Of a stretch of 64,000 nucleotides of DNA, positions 25,870 to 35,238 are shown in pieces. Position 1 is the first letter of the stretch. Every line of letters begins with the position of its first letter. The stretch is from the NCBI RefSeq assembly GCF_018596315.1, contig NZ_JAHEAG010000008.1, forward strand, positions 186,001 to 250,000. The letters are read 5' to 3'. The notes beneath the pieces are model-generated. The model was not told the origin of the DNA. It saw nothing but the letters and a program-made list of their open reading frames with translations, and searched no databases. The DNA is from Bradyrhizobium sp. SRL28 (GTDB lineage: Bacteria; Pseudomonadota; Alphaproteobacteria; Rhizobiales; Xanthobacteraceae). The position numbers and the translations under genes are program-made.

Positions 25870-26663
25870 CCGAGCTCCAGCCGCATCCCGTCATAGGCCG
25901 GGACTACGCCGGCCGGCAGGCTCTGGCGCAGCACCTCGTAGTCGAGGTCGGAATGCATGTTGGTAATGACGGCGCGCTTCGGCTTGAAGCGCTCAATCCA
26001 TGACAGCGCGTCATTGACGCTGAAATGGCTGGGATGGCCGGCATAGCGCAGACCGTCCACGATCCAGAGGTCGAGGTTCTCCAACGCCGGCCAGCTTTCC
26101 TCGGGAATGTCGTGGAGGTCGGGCGTGTAGGCCGCGGCCCCGACGCGGAAGCCGAGCGCTGGAATCCTGCCGTGGTGAACCAGGAAGGCGGAAAGTTTTA
26201 CGGGGCCGCCCTTCCCTTCAGTCTCGTGGCTCTCACCCGCTTCGATCGAATGCCGCGTCAGGATGGGCGGATAGTCGCTGCCTTCCGGCGAGATGAAGCA
26301 ATAGGAGAACCGCGCCATGATGTCTTTGGCGGTCGATTGGTTGAAATAGACTGGAATGCGCCGGCGCTGGTGCAGCACGACCGAACGCAGATCGTCGATG
26401 CCGTGGGTCTGGTCGGCATGCTCATGGGTCAGGTACACGGCGTCGATGTGATCGACCTCGGCGTCGATCAACTGCTCGCGCAGATCAGGCGAGGTGTCGA
26501 TCACGATCCGCGTGGTGCCGTGCGCGCCCGTGCGCTCGACCAACAGCGAGCAGCGGCGGCGGCGGTTTTTTGGGTTGTTGGGATCGCAGGCGCCCCAGCC
26601 GAGAGCCGGACGCGGCACGCCTGCCGAAGAGCCGCAGCCGAGGATTGTCAGCGTCACCGTCAT
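25866..26663 (-). CDS. MBL-fold metallo-hydrolase (PhnP-like)
   Basis: 265 residues beginning TLTILGCGSSAGVPRP, the classic start of the PhnP/cyclic-phosphodiesterase branch of the metallo-beta-lactamase fold. The metal motif is THEHADQTHG, that is HxHxDQ instead of the usual HxHxDH. Later metal residues (HHGR, GLRYAGHPSHFS) are present. The start ATG 26663 overlaps the tatD stop by four bases, so the two genes are coupled. Confidence 0.9.
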   Translation of the reverse strand: MTVTLTILGCGSSAGVPRPALGWGACDPNNPKNRRRRCSLLVERTGAHGTTRIVIDTSPDLREQLIDAEVDHIDAVYLTHEHADQTHGIDDLRSVVLHQRRRIPVYFNQSTAKDIMARFSYCFISPEGSDYPPILTRHSIEAGESHETEGKGGPVKLSAFLVHHGRIPALGFRVGAAAYTPDLHDIPEESWPALENLDLWIVDGLRYAGHPSHFSVNDALSWIERFKPKRAVITNMHSDLDYEVLRQSLPAGVVPAYDGMRLELG

Positions 26664-27451
26664 GCCGAGGCCTTCGGCGCCGGCACCTTGGAGAACAGGC
26701 GGAAGAAGTTTTCGGTGGTTTGCCGCGATATCTCCTCCAGCGAGATGCCGCGCGTTTCCGCCAGCACTTTTGCGACTTCGACCACGTAGGACGGCTCGTT
26801 GCGCTTGCCGCGAAACTTGCCGGGCGCCAGATAGGGCGAGTCGGTTTCGACCATGATGCGGTCGGCCGGCAGCTCGGCGGCAAGCTCGCGCAGGGCTTCC
26901 GACTTCTTGAATGTCAAAATGCCCGTGAACGAGATCGACAGTCCGAGACCAATCGCCTTCATCGCCAGTTCGCGCCCGCCGGTGTAGCAATGCAGCACCG
27001 CGCGGAACGGTCCCTTTGCCACTTCGTCCTCGAGAATGCGGCCGCAGTCCTCGTCCGCTTCGCGGGTATGGATCACCAGCGGCAGGCCGGTGGCGCGCGC
27101 GGCGGCGATATGCGCGCGAAAGCCGCGCTCCTGCGCCTCGCGCGAACCGTGCTCATAGAAATAATCCAGCCCCGCCTCGCCCAGCGCCACGACCTTCGGG
27201 TGCCTGGTCAGCTCGATCAGTTCGCTGGCGGGAATGCCGTCTTCCTCATCGGCATGATGCGGATGGGTGCCGACTGAGCAATAAACGTTGGGAAAGCGCT
27301 CGGCGATGGCCAGCAGCCCGCCGAGTCGCTTGACCCGGGTCGAGATGGTGACGATGCAGCCGATCCCCGCCGTCTCGGCGCGCGCGACGATGCCGTCGAG
27401 ATCCTCGGCAAAATCCGGAAAGTCGAGATGGCAATGGCTGTCGACGAGCAT
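26660..27451 (-). CDS. TatD-family metal-dependent hydrolase
   Basis: 263 residues starting MLVDSHCHLDF, the family's metal-binding HxH start. Further conserved features are GEAGLDYFYEHG, VIHTREADED, CYTGG and VETDSPYLAP. TatD enzymes are 3'-5' exonucleases or D-aminoacyl-tRNA-related deacylases. A TTG six codons upstream (27469), overlapping the metG stop, is an alternative start. Lies between metG and the MBL hydrolase in one tight operon, as often in alphaproteobacteria. Confidence 0.94.
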   Translation of the reverse strand: MLVDSHCHLDFPDFAEDLDGIVARAETAGIGCIVTISTRVKRLGGLLAIAERFPNVYCSVGTHPHHADEEDGIPASELIELTRHPKVVALGEAGLDYFYEHGSREAQERGFRAHIAAARATGLPLVIHTREADEDCGRILEDEVAKGPFRAVLHCYTGGRELAMKAIGLGLSISFTGILTFKKSEALRELAAELPADRIMVETDSPYLAPGKFRGKRNEPSYVVEVAKVLAETRGISLEEISRQTTENFFRLFSKVPAPKASA

Positions 27452-27465
27452 GGCTTGCAAACGGC

Positions 27466-29418
27466 TCAATCCACCTTTGGTTCGACGTAGCGCGGAAACA
27501 CGCCGACCGGCGGCGGCAGAGTTGCGCCGGCCTTGATCCGCGTGCCGAGCGCTGCGAAATCGCGTGCCCCCTTCTCGTCGGGAATGCCGAGGCTATCGAG
27601 CAACCTGCTCGACGCATCCGGCATCACCGGCTGGGTCAGGATGGCGACCTGCCGCACGACTTCCGCGGTGACGTACAGCACGGTTTTCTGCCTGTCAGGA
27701 TCGGTCTTTGCCAGCGCCCACGGCGCCTCGCCCGCGAAATAGCGGTTGGCTTCGGCGACGACGGCCCACACCACGTTCAACCATTGATGGATCTGCTGGG
27801 TGGCCATCGCGGTCCGTGACGCCGCCAGCATGGCATCTGCCTCCGCCAGGATCTCCTTGTCGTTGTCGGTGAACTCGCCAGGCTCGGGCAGCACGCCGCC
27901 GAGTTGCTTGGCGATCATCGACAGCGAGCGCTGCGCCAGATTGCCGAGATCGTTGGCGAGATCGGCATTGATGCGCGCGACCATGGCTTCGTGGTTGTAG
28001 TTGCCGTCCTGACCGAACGGCACCTCGCGCAGGAAGAAATAGCGCATCTGGTCGACGCCATACTGGTCGGCCAGGCTGAAGGGATCGACGACATTGCCGA
28101 CCGACTTCGACATCTTCTCCCCCCTGCTGAACAGGAAGCCATGCGCAAAGACCCGCTTCTGCACGGGGATGCCGGCCGACATCAGGAATGCCGGCCAGTA
28201 CACCGCGTGGAAGCGGATGATGTCCTTGCCGATAATGTGCACGTCCGCCGGCCAGTAGCGCCAGTTCGCATCGCTTTCATCGGGAAAGCCGACGCCGGTG
28301 ATGTAGTTGGTCAGCGCATCGACCCAGACATACATCACGTGCTCGGGATCGTTCGGCACCTTGACGCCCCAGTCGAAGGTCGTGCGAGAGATGGAGAGAT
28401 CCTTCAGGCCGCCCTTCACGAAGCTGATGACTTCGTTGCGGCGCGAATCCGGTCCGATGAAATCCGGCTGGCTCTCGTAAAGCGCCAGCAACCGGTCCTG
28501 ATATGCGGACAGCTTGAAGAAGTAGCTCTTCTCCTCGACCCACTCGACCGGTGAGCCCTGGGGACCGCGGCGCACATTGTCGTCGCCGAGGACGGTTTCC
28601 TCCTCGGCGTAATAGGCTTCATCACGCACCGAGTACCAGCCGGCATAGGTATCGATATAGATGTCTCCGTTCTGCTGCATCCGGTTCCAGACCACCTGGA
28701 CCGAGCGATGATGCTCAGGCTCCGTGGTGCGGATGAATCGGTCGAACGACACGTTCAGGCGCTGGTCCATCTCCCTGAACCGGCCGGCGTTGCGCGCCGC
28801 CAGTTCGGCGACGCTGAGCCCCTCGCTCTCGGCGGTCTGCACCATCTTCAAGCCGTGCTCGTCGGTACCGGTCAGAAAGAACACGTCCTTGCCGTTCAGC
28901 CGCTGAAACCGCGCCAGCGCGTCGGTCGCGATCGCCTCGTAGGCATGGCCGATGTGCGGAATGCCGTTCGGATAGTTGATCGCGGTGGTGATGAAGTAGG
29001 TGTTGCGTTCGACTGCAGCCGCCGGCTGGGCGGCGACTGCCGGCTTCGCGCGCGGCGTGGCGGCCTTTGGAGCCTTTGCCGCGGGCGTTACCTGCACCTC
29101 AGGCTTCGCTTCAGGCGCCACCGCGCGCTTCTTCGATGCGGTTTTCTTTGCAGGCGTTTTCGCCGACTTTCCGGCAGATGTCTTGGCCGGCTTCTTAACG
29201 ACCTTCTTCGCCGCTTTCTTGGATGCTTTTTTCGCGGTTTTGCTCGCTGTCTTCTCCGAAACCTTGCTGCCCTTCTTCACGACGCGCGTGCGCTTGGCCG
29301 CCCCCTTCTTGGCGGCGCGCTTCTTCGCGGCCTTCTTGCCGGCGCGAGCGGATGGCGATTTGCGGACCTTCTTCGCCTTGCTCTTTTTCGAAGCTTTCTT
29401 TCCAGCCTTCGCCACCAC
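27466..29418 (-). CDS. metG: Methionyl-tRNA synthetase with a histone-H1-like N-terminal extension
   Basis: 650 residues. The catalytic class I core runs from about residue 138 with HIGH at 155-158 and KMSKS in GEKMSKSVGNVV, followed by the anticodon-binding helical domain; it lacks the C-terminal EMAP-like dimerisation domain. Ahead of it are 137 residues dominated by Lys and Ala (AKK, SKK, PAKT units), like bacterial histone H1-like tails, with no stop or better start inside apart from distal weak ones. Possible roles are tRNA or DNA binding. Operon with holB upstream and tatD downstream. Confidence 0.95.
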   Translation of the reverse strand: MVAKAGKKASKKSKAKKVRKSPSARAGKKAAKKRAAKKGAAKRTRVVKKGSKVSEKTASKTAKKASKKAAKKVVKKPAKTSAGKSAKTPAKKTASKKRAVAPEAKPEVQVTPAAKAPKAATPRAKPAVAAQPAAAVERNTYFITTAINYPNGIPHIGHAYEAIATDALARFQRLNGKDVFFLTGTDEHGLKMVQTAESEGLSVAELAARNAGRFREMDQRLNVSFDRFIRTTEPEHHRSVQVVWNRMQQNGDIYIDTYAGWYSVRDEAYYAEEETVLGDDNVRRGPQGSPVEWVEEKSYFFKLSAYQDRLLALYESQPDFIGPDSRRNEVISFVKGGLKDLSISRTTFDWGVKVPNDPEHVMYVWVDALTNYITGVGFPDESDANWRYWPADVHIIGKDIIRFHAVYWPAFLMSAGIPVQKRVFAHGFLFSRGEKMSKSVGNVVDPFSLADQYGVDQMRYFFLREVPFGQDGNYNHEAMVARINADLANDLGNLAQRSLSMIAKQLGGVLPEPGEFTDNDKEILAEADAMLAASRTAMATQQIHQWLNVVWAVVAEANRYFAGEAPWALAKTDPDRQKTVLYVTAEVVRQVAILTQPVMPDASSRLLDSLGIPDEKGARDFAALGTRIKAGATLPPPVGVFPRYVEPKVD

Positions 29419-29467
29419 GAATTCCTTTTCAACTCAACGATTGTCGGGATTGTTATCAGGCGGAGCG

Positions 29468-30508
29468 TTACCGCGTCGCTTCCGCGAGCATCCCAAACAC
29501 CGAGAAAACCAGCGGTTTCCGCTCCAAATTATAGGATTCGGTGTCGCGCGCGGCGCGGACGATCTTTTCCCATACCTCAGCCAGCCGTGCAAGGCGGGGC
29601 AGATTCGCGTTGGCGTCGCCAGTGCGCAGCTTTTCGCCAATCCAGCGATCGATGCCGTCGATGAAAGCCGCCAGCGCCACCCGGTCGCTGGTGCCCAGCG
29701 CGTCGCCCAGCGCATGCAACTCGCGCAGGTCGACCTGCGGCAGCGTCGCCAGCAGCGCCGCGGTCCGCTGTTGCAGCTTCAGCGCGTCGCCACCGAGCAG
29801 CGTCAGCGCGCGGGATACACTCCCCTCCGCGGCATCGGCAGCCTCCGATAGCGCTGGATCATCGGGCGCGATGTCAGCGGCCCGCGACGCTGCACGAATG
29901 ACGTCGTCGGTCGCGAGCGGCCGCAGCGGCAGCTTGCGGCAACGGGACAGGATCGTCGGCAAGGCCCGCGCCGGCGAATGGCTGACGAGAAGGAACAGCG
30001 ATCGTTGCGGCGGCTCTTCGAGGATCTTGAGCAGCGCGTTGGCGGCGTTCGGATTGAGTTCGTCGACGGTATCGACGATGCAGACCCGCCAGCCGTCCAC
30101 CGCCGCGGTCGAGCCGAAGAACGAAATCGTTTCCCGCGTTTCGTCGACGGTAATCACGGTCCGCATCACACCGCGATCGTTGAGGCCGCGCTCCAGCACC
30201 AGCAGCCCGCCATGCGCGCCCGCGGTGACCTGGCGCGCGACCGGGTCATCCGGATCGAGCGCAAGCGTCTCGGCGCGCTGCACCGAGGGTGCCGTGGGCT
30301 TAGGGTTCGCGAGCACGAAGCGGGCCATGCGATAGGCCAGTGTCGCCTTGCCGATGCCCTGCGGACCGCCGATCAGCCAGGCATGCGGAATGCGCCCGCT
30401 GCGATAGGCATTGAGCAATGCCATCTCGGCCTCGCGGTGGCCGAACAGATCGGCCGTTGTGCGGGGATGCCTGACCGCCGTCTCCTGCTCGGTCTTGCGT
30501 GCGCTCAT
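29468..30508 (-). CDS. holB: DNA polymerase III subunit delta'
   Basis: 346 residues of the clamp-loader AAA+ family: P-loop-like GGPQGIGKATLAYR, sensor region NANAANALLKILEEPP and SHSPARALPTILSRCR. It loads the beta clamp with the DnaX subunits. ATG 30508 overlaps the tmk stop by four bases. The order dac-tmk-holB-metG-tatD-MBL is the common alphaproteobacterial cluster. Confidence 0.95.
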   Translation of the reverse strand: MSARKTEQETAVRHPRTTADLFGHREAEMALLNAYRSGRIPHAWLIGGPQGIGKATLAYRMARFVLANPKPTAPSVQRAETLALDPDDPVARQVTAGAHGGLLVLERGLNDRGVMRTVITVDETRETISFFGSTAAVDGWRVCIVDTVDELNPNAANALLKILEEPPQRSLFLLVSHSPARALPTILSRCRKLPLRPLATDDVIRAASRAADIAPDDPALSEAADAAEGSVSRALTLLGGDALKLQQRTAALLATLPQVDLRELHALGDALGTSDRVALAAFIDGIDRWIGEKLRTGDANANLPRLARLAEVWEKIVRAARDTESYNLERKPLVFSVFGMLAEATR

Positions 30509-31191
30509 GCCGTCCCCGCCGGGCTTGGGACCGCGAACACATGCTCGCGCAGCGCAGTCCAGACCCGCCCAGCGACCGCGTCGGCATCGGCATTGGCGTC
30601 GATCAGCACGCAACGCTGCGGGTCTTCGGCGGCGATCTGCCGGTAGGCGTCGCGCAAATCCTGATGGAATTGGAGGTCTTCCGCCTCGAAACGATCCGGC
30701 ACACCACTGCCGCGTCGCGCCGCGGCCCGCTGCAGGCCGACTTCCACTGGAATATCCAGAATGATGGTCAGGTCCGGCTTGAGGTCGCCGATGGTGACGC
30801 GCTGCATGGCGTTGAGGACGATGGGCGAGACCTGCCCCAGACTGCCCTGGTAGGCGCGGGTCGAATCCGAGAAGCGGTCGCACAGCACCCATGTTCCCTG
30901 GCCGAGCGCGGGCTGAATCACTGTACGAACATGATCGTCACGGGCGGCCGCGAACAGCAACGTCTCCGCCTCCGGTCCAAGCAGCTTGCCCATTCCCGAC
31001 AGCACGAGATGCCGCATGATTTCCGCACCCGGCGAGCCACCGGGCTCGCGGGTGACGATAGCGCGCAGCTTCGCCGCCGCAAGACGCTCGGCGAGCTTCT
31101 TGATCTGCGTGGACTTTCCGGAGCCCTCGCCGCCCTCAAACGTAATGAACTTCCCGCGTCCGGAAGGCCGCTGCAGCGTTGCCTGGGTCAT
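30505..31191 (-). CDS. tmk: Thymidylate kinase
   Basis: 228 residues. P-loop FEGGEGSGKSTQIK, the DRF(S)DST substrate motif (CDRFSDSTRAYQG) and the TREPGGS loop are intact. Phosphorylates dTMP to dTDP. The start is ATG 31191, three bases after the dac stop codon; a longer in-frame extension lies wholly inside dac and is rejected. Confidence 0.97.
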   Translation of the reverse strand: MTQATLQRPSGRGKFITFEGGEGSGKSTQIKKLAERLAAAKLRAIVTREPGGSPGAEIMRHLVLSGMGKLLGPEAETLLFAAARDDHVRTVIQPALGQGTWVLCDRFSDSTRAYQGSLGQVSPIVLNAMQRVTIGDLKPDLTIILDIPVEVGLQRAAARRGSGVPDRFEAEDLQFHQDLRDAYRQIAAEDPQRCVLIDANADADAVAGRVWTALREHVFAVPSPAGTA

Positions 31192-31193
31192 GC

Positions 31194-32456
31194 TCAGAGC
31201 TTCTCTGCGCTCGCGCGGAACATGCCGATGACGAGCTCGCTGGCTCCGTCGATCGCGCGGCGCATGGTCGAGCCGGTGCCGATCGCTTCCGCGGCATAGA
31301 CGGGCGACTCCACCGCGATATTGGCGCCGCGCCATACCTTGACGACACCGACCCGCTGGCCGGCCTGCACCGGCGCCCGCACCGGGCCGTTGTAGACGAT
31401 GCGCGCGATCAGTTTTTCGCTGCCGTTCTTCGGCACCATCACCTTGATCGGCTCGGGGCTTGCAAGCTTCACCGAGCGGCTTTCGCCGCCAAACACCTTG
31501 GCATAGCCGACCTGCTGGTTGGCCGCGAACAGTGTGCGCGTCTCGAAATTGCGAAAGCCCCATTCCAGCATCTTCTTGGCCTCGGAGGCGCGATCGTCGG
31601 GATCCTCGAGTCCGTTGATTACGACGATCAGCCGCGTGTCGTTCTGTACGGCCGAGCCGACCATGCCGTAGCCGCCCTCCTTGGTGTAGCCGGTCTTCAG
31701 CCCGTCGGCGCCGTTGAGGGTGTTCAGCAGCGGATTGCGGTTCTGCTGCCGGATCTTGTTCCAGATGAACTCCCTCTCGCCGAACAATTTGTACATGTCG
31801 GGATAGGTCAGGATCAGGTGGCGAGAGAGTTTTGCCAGCTCCCGAACCGTCATCCTGTTGGCGGGATCAGGCAGTCCGCTGGCATTGCCGAACGTCGACT
31901 TCGTCATGCCGAGCTCGCGGGCGCGCTTGGTCATGAAGTCGGCGGCAAAGATCCGCTCATTGCCGGCCATGCCTTCGGCGAGCGCAATGCAGGAATCATT
32001 GCCGCTCTGGATGATCGCGCCCTTCAACAGGTCGTCCACCGGCACCTTGCTGTTGAGAATGGCAAACATGGTCGAGCCGCCGGCCGGCGCACCGCCCTTG
32101 CGCCAGGCGTTCTCGCTGATCCGGTATTCGTCCGTCAGCTTTATCTTGCCTTCCTTGATGGCGTTGAAGACGACCTCGACCGTCATCAGCTTCATCATGC
32201 TGGACGGCGCCCGCAGTTCGTCGGCGCTCTTCTCGAACAGCACGCTGCCGCTGGACGCTTCGACCAGGATCGCGGTCGGCGCGTCGCCGTCGAAGCCGCC
32301 CTCCTCCTTCTTCGGCGCGCCCTGCACGCTGTTGTTGGCGGCGTACACGACCCCGCCCCAACCGACCGCGAGCGCGAGGACGGCAGCCATCAGGCCGCGC
32401 CACGGGATGATGGCCGCGGCATCGGATTTGCGGGAAACGGAAGTCTCGGCTGCCAT
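31194..32456 (-). CDS. D-alanyl-D-alanine carboxypeptidase (penicillin-binding protein 5/6 family)
   Basis: 420 residues. Signal anchor or signal peptide (IIPWRGLMAAVLALAVGWGG), then the serine DD-peptidase domain with SSMMK (SxxK), SGND (SxN) and KTGYT (KTG) and the C-terminal PBP5 beta domain. Trims the terminal D-Ala of peptidoglycan stem peptides. ATG 32456 is preferred over an upstream in-frame start at 32510, since it places the hydrophobic segment near the N-terminus. Confidence 0.94.
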   Translation of the reverse strand: MAAETSVSRKSDAAAIIPWRGLMAAVLALAVGWGGVVYAANNSVQGAPKKEEGGFDGDAPTAILVEASSGSVLFEKSADELRAPSSMMKLMTVEVVFNAIKEGKIKLTDEYRISENAWRKGGAPAGGSTMFAILNSKVPVDDLLKGAIIQSGNDSCIALAEGMAGNERIFAADFMTKRARELGMTKSTFGNASGLPDPANRMTVRELAKLSRHLILTYPDMYKLFGEREFIWNKIRQQNRNPLLNTLNGADGLKTGYTKEGGYGMVGSAVQNDTRLIVVINGLEDPDDRASEAKKMLEWGFRNFETRTLFAANQQVGYAKVFGGESRSVKLASPEPIKVMVPKNGSEKLIARIVYNGPVRAPVQAGQRVGVVKVWRGANIAVESPVYAAEAIGTGSTMRRAIDGASELVIGMFRASAEKL

Positions 32457-32629
32457 CGGCGATGTCCTGAATCCCTGCGTTCTAACAGTTGGAAGTATCG
32501 CAAACAACACAGGTTTTGGACTTGCCTTACTTGCCGCCGTGTCGATCGGATTGCGGCGCTAGACGAGGGAACGTATCGTGCCGATGCTGCAATTTCCCGA
32601 TAAGATACGAAAAACAGGGCGGAAACGCG

Positions 32630-33574
32630 ATGCCATCCTCACGCACCATTTCCGCCAACGGGCTGGACTTCTTTGTTGTCGAGCAGGGCCAGGGTCCGCT
32701 GGTGCTGCTCTGCCATGGCTGGCCCGAACTATCCTACTCCTGGAGGCATCAGATCGGAGCCATCGCGGAAGCCGGCTTCCATGTCGTCGCCCCCGATATG
32801 CGCGGGTTCGGCCGGACCAGCGCGCCAGAGGACGTCGGCGCCTACACCATCCTCCACAATGTCGGAGACATGATCGCGCTGGTGGCGGCGCTTGGCGAAA
32901 AGCAGGCTGTTATTGTCGGCCATGACTGGGGTGCGCCGGTCGCCTGGCACGCGGCGATGTTCCGGCCCGATGTCTTCACCAAGGTCGCTGGCCTCAGTGT
33001 TCCACCCCCCTCCCGCGGACGCGGCCTGCCGCTCGAAACCCTACGGAAAAACGGCATCACCAATTTCTACTGGCAGTATTTTCAGGCTCCGGGCGTCGCC
33101 GAAGGCGAGTTCGAGCGCGATGTCGCAGCGACAATGCGAATCGTGCTGGGCGGACGCGGATTCTCAGATCCGGCGGCCCATCAATATGTTCAAGAGGGCA
33201 AGGGCTTCCTCGCCGATGCCGATCCGAGTCGGCCGTTGCCCAACTGGCTGAGCGAGGCCGACATAGCCGCTTTCGCGGAGGTCTACCGACAGTCAGGGTT
33301 CCGGGGCGGGCTGAACTGGTATCGCAACATCGACCGCAACTGGGAGCTGACCGCGCCGTGGCAGGGCGCGCAAATCCACCAGCCCTCCCTGTTCATCGCG
33401 GGATCGAAGGATGGCGTCATTACCGGGCTGATCGGCGCCAAGCTGGTCAACGAGATGGAGCGTGTGCTGCCGAATTTGCGGCAGAAGCTCATTCTCGATG
33501 GGGCCGGTCACTGGATCCAGCAGGAGCGGCCCGATGAGGTCAACGCCTCCCTGATCGCGTTCCTGAAGGGGTAA
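32630..33574 (+). CDS. Epoxide hydrolase-like alpha/beta hydrolase
   Basis: 314 residues. HGWPE oxyanion motif, nucleophile Asp in GHDWGAP, a cap domain (FYWQYFQAPGVAEGEFERD) and catalytic His in GAGHWIQQERP. Asp as nucleophile and a DxWGxP context fit soluble epoxide hydrolases rather than esterases. ATG 32630 lies behind GGGCGGAA. Divergent from the dac-tmk operon; no partner gene. Confidence 0.9.
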   Translation: MPSSRTISANGLDFFVVEQGQGPLVLLCHGWPELSYSWRHQIGAIAEAGFHVVAPDMRGFGRTSAPEDVGAYTILHNVGDMIALVAALGEKQAVIVGHDWGAPVAWHAAMFRPDVFTKVAGLSVPPPSRGRGLPLETLRKNGITNFYWQYFQAPGVAEGEFERDVAATMRIVLGGRGFSDPAAHQYVQEGKGFLADADPSRPLPNWLSEADIAAFAEVYRQSGFRGGLNWYRNIDRNWELTAPWQGAQIHQPSLFIAGSKDGVITGLIGAKLVNEMERVLPNLRQKLILDGAGHWIQQERPDEVNASLIAFLKG

Positions 33575-33583
33575 CTTTCTGTT

Positions 33584-33652
33584 TGACGCGTTTTCCGAAC
33601 CCGACGCCATCCCGGATCAAGTCCTGGGCGCGCTTTCGCTTGAAAACGCTAT
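33584..33652. repeat. Short interspersed repeat at the rlpA 3' end
   Basis: Has the same inverted ends (TGACGCGTTTTC ... GAAAACGC) as the element at 19905-19953 with a longer, different centre. Lies between the convergent epoxide hydrolase and rlpA genes and touches the rlpA stop codon. Confidence 0.55.
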
Positions 33653-34593
33653 CAGTACAGCCCGCGCCCGCTGAGGACTTCGCTTGGGCCCCGCGGATCG
33701 ACCGGCAGGTAAGCCCGACTCGGAGCCGCATAGTTGGCTTCATTCTCGTAGGACACGGCGCGCAGGTTTTCCGCGGCGCGACCGCGCGAGCGGCTTGAGG
33801 CCGACATTTCCGAGGTCGCATTGATCGAGGCGTGGTCGGCCGAGGTATTGCCGAGGCTATAGGGCCGGCCCTCCGGCATCGGAACCTCGCCCCGGATCCG
33901 GCCCGCGGACGACGGCATCATCTCGGGAACAAACGGACGGGCAGAAGCGACCCGGACCGTGGATGGAGACGGCGCGGGCTCGCCGGTCCGCAGCGTTGCC
34001 AGCAACTGGCGGTCGTCGGAACCCTCTAGTGGCGCCCGGCCGACATATTCAACGCGGACCTTGGCGACGCCATTCGCTTTGAATTCAAGCAGTTCCGCCG
34101 CCTTGTTCGAGACGTCGATGAGGCGGTTGCCGTGGTAAGGCCCGCGGTCGTTGACCCGGACGATCAGCGACTTGCCGTTCCGGACGTTGGTGACGCGGGC
34201 GTAGCTCGGGATCGGGAGCGTCGGATGGGCCGCCGTCAGCGAGGTCATATCAAAAACTTCGCCATTGGCGGTCAGCCGGCCGTGAAAGTCGTCGCCATAC
34301 CAGGAGGCCATGCCCTCGGCGCGATAGTTCGGATCCTCTTCCGGCACGTAGACCCGGCCTGCGACGGTGTAGGGCTTGCCGATGCGGTAGGTTCCGCCGC
34401 CCTTCGGCACGGGCTCCCCGAATCCCACCACACGAGGGCTCGAGGAGACGCCGTATTTGGGATCGACGCGGCTGGCGAATTTGTCCGACGAGGCGCAATT
34501 GGCAAGGAGAAGGCACGTTGCCACGGCAACCGTAGCACGCACCGCCAGGACGATCGTTTTTGGCCGTCGAATCCCCATCGCCCCAATTACCAT
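33652..34593 (-). CDS. rlpA: Septal ring lytic transglycosylase RlpA family lipoprotein
   Basis: About 313 residues. Lipoprotein signal ending in lipobox LANC, then the double-psi beta-barrel RlpA domain (GMASWYGDDFHGRLTANGE, VRVNDRGPY, DVSNKAAELL). The C-terminal 130 residues are low-complexity and contain no SPOR domain, unlike E. coli RlpA, so septal targeting by denuded glycan is not expected. Starts at ATG 34593 or 34578; longer in-frame extensions have no lipoprotein logic. Confidence 0.88.
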   Translation of the reverse strand: MVIGAMGIRRPKTIVLAVRATVAVATCLLLANCASSDKFASRVDPKYGVSSSPRVVGFGEPVPKGGGTYRIGKPYTVAGRVYVPEEDPNYRAEGMASWYGDDFHGRLTANGEVFDMTSLTAAHPTLPIPSYARVTNVRNGKSLIVRVNDRGPYHGNRLIDVSNKAAELLEFKANGVAKVRVEYVGRAPLEGSDDRQLLATLRTGEPAPSPSTVRVASARPFVPEMMPSSAGRIRGEVPMPEGRPYSLGNTSADHASINATSEMSASSRSRGRAAENLRAVSYENEANYAAPSRAYLPVDPRGPSEVLSGRGLY

Positions 34594-34938
34594 TTTCAGC
34601 GGCCGACTGCCTATGTTGAAGCGTTGCGGCCTTAACCCCACGATGCAGCCCACCTCCGCATCACGTCGTGAAGATATCGCAACCCGAACACGGCGGAAAT
34701 GGGGTCTGCTCCCGCGTGGTGAATGAATGGTTGCTTCGCGTATCCGTTGATTTACGGGCGCAGCGCCTCGATTCACTGTGTATGCGCCGTTCGTCGTAGC
34801 GTTCCTGTGCCCCATTCAGACAATCTGTTGCAGCAAATCATCACTCACGGCCGATCTGCGATTCCGGCCTGTGAATCTTTTTGACTGTGCAACGATGGAG
34901 CCGTTCTGTGGATTGCAGGGGCGCGAAGGATTTGTGCG

Positions 34939-35028
34939 ATGATCGAGACGGTTACAGCGGTGATGGGTTTGGTGAGCGCGGGCATTTTCCTTGCACACGC
35001 ATTTGAAGGCTATCGTTCCAGAGCTTGA
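34939..35028 (+). CDS. Candidate 29-residue membrane peptide
   Basis: Short frame MIETVTAVMGLVSAGIFLAH...-stop, with a single hydrophobic helix and basic end, preceded by AAGGA at good spacing (34926-34930). Too short for certainty. Lies in an otherwise gene-free region between rlpA and the island. Confidence 0.4.
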   Translation: MIETVTAVMGLVSAGIFLAHAFEGYRSRA

Positions 35029-35139
35029 GGTTTGAGCGGCCGGCGGTTCGGGGGGACCGCACGGCTTCGGACAGACGGCTTGGTAGAGATTCAGAAAGCT
35101 TTAATAAATTCGGACGAGCATCAGAGTGGTAGGTGTATC

Positions 35140-35238
35140 ATGCGCAACCACGACATTGTCTCCAACGGATTTCTTGCCCTGACCACAGCCAGCTTCGTGC
35201 TCCTGTGCTCGAGCCTTCTGGCTGTTGTGTTCGGCTAA
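35140..35238 (+). CDS. Candidate 32-residue membrane peptide
   Basis: From ATG 35140, preceded by GGTAGGTG. It encodes a polar start and one long hydrophobic helix (FLALTTASFVLLCSSLLAVV). Likely a small membrane protein or a chance frame; no family recognised. Confidence 0.4.
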   Translation: MRNHDIVSNGFLALTTASFVLLCSSLLAVVFG

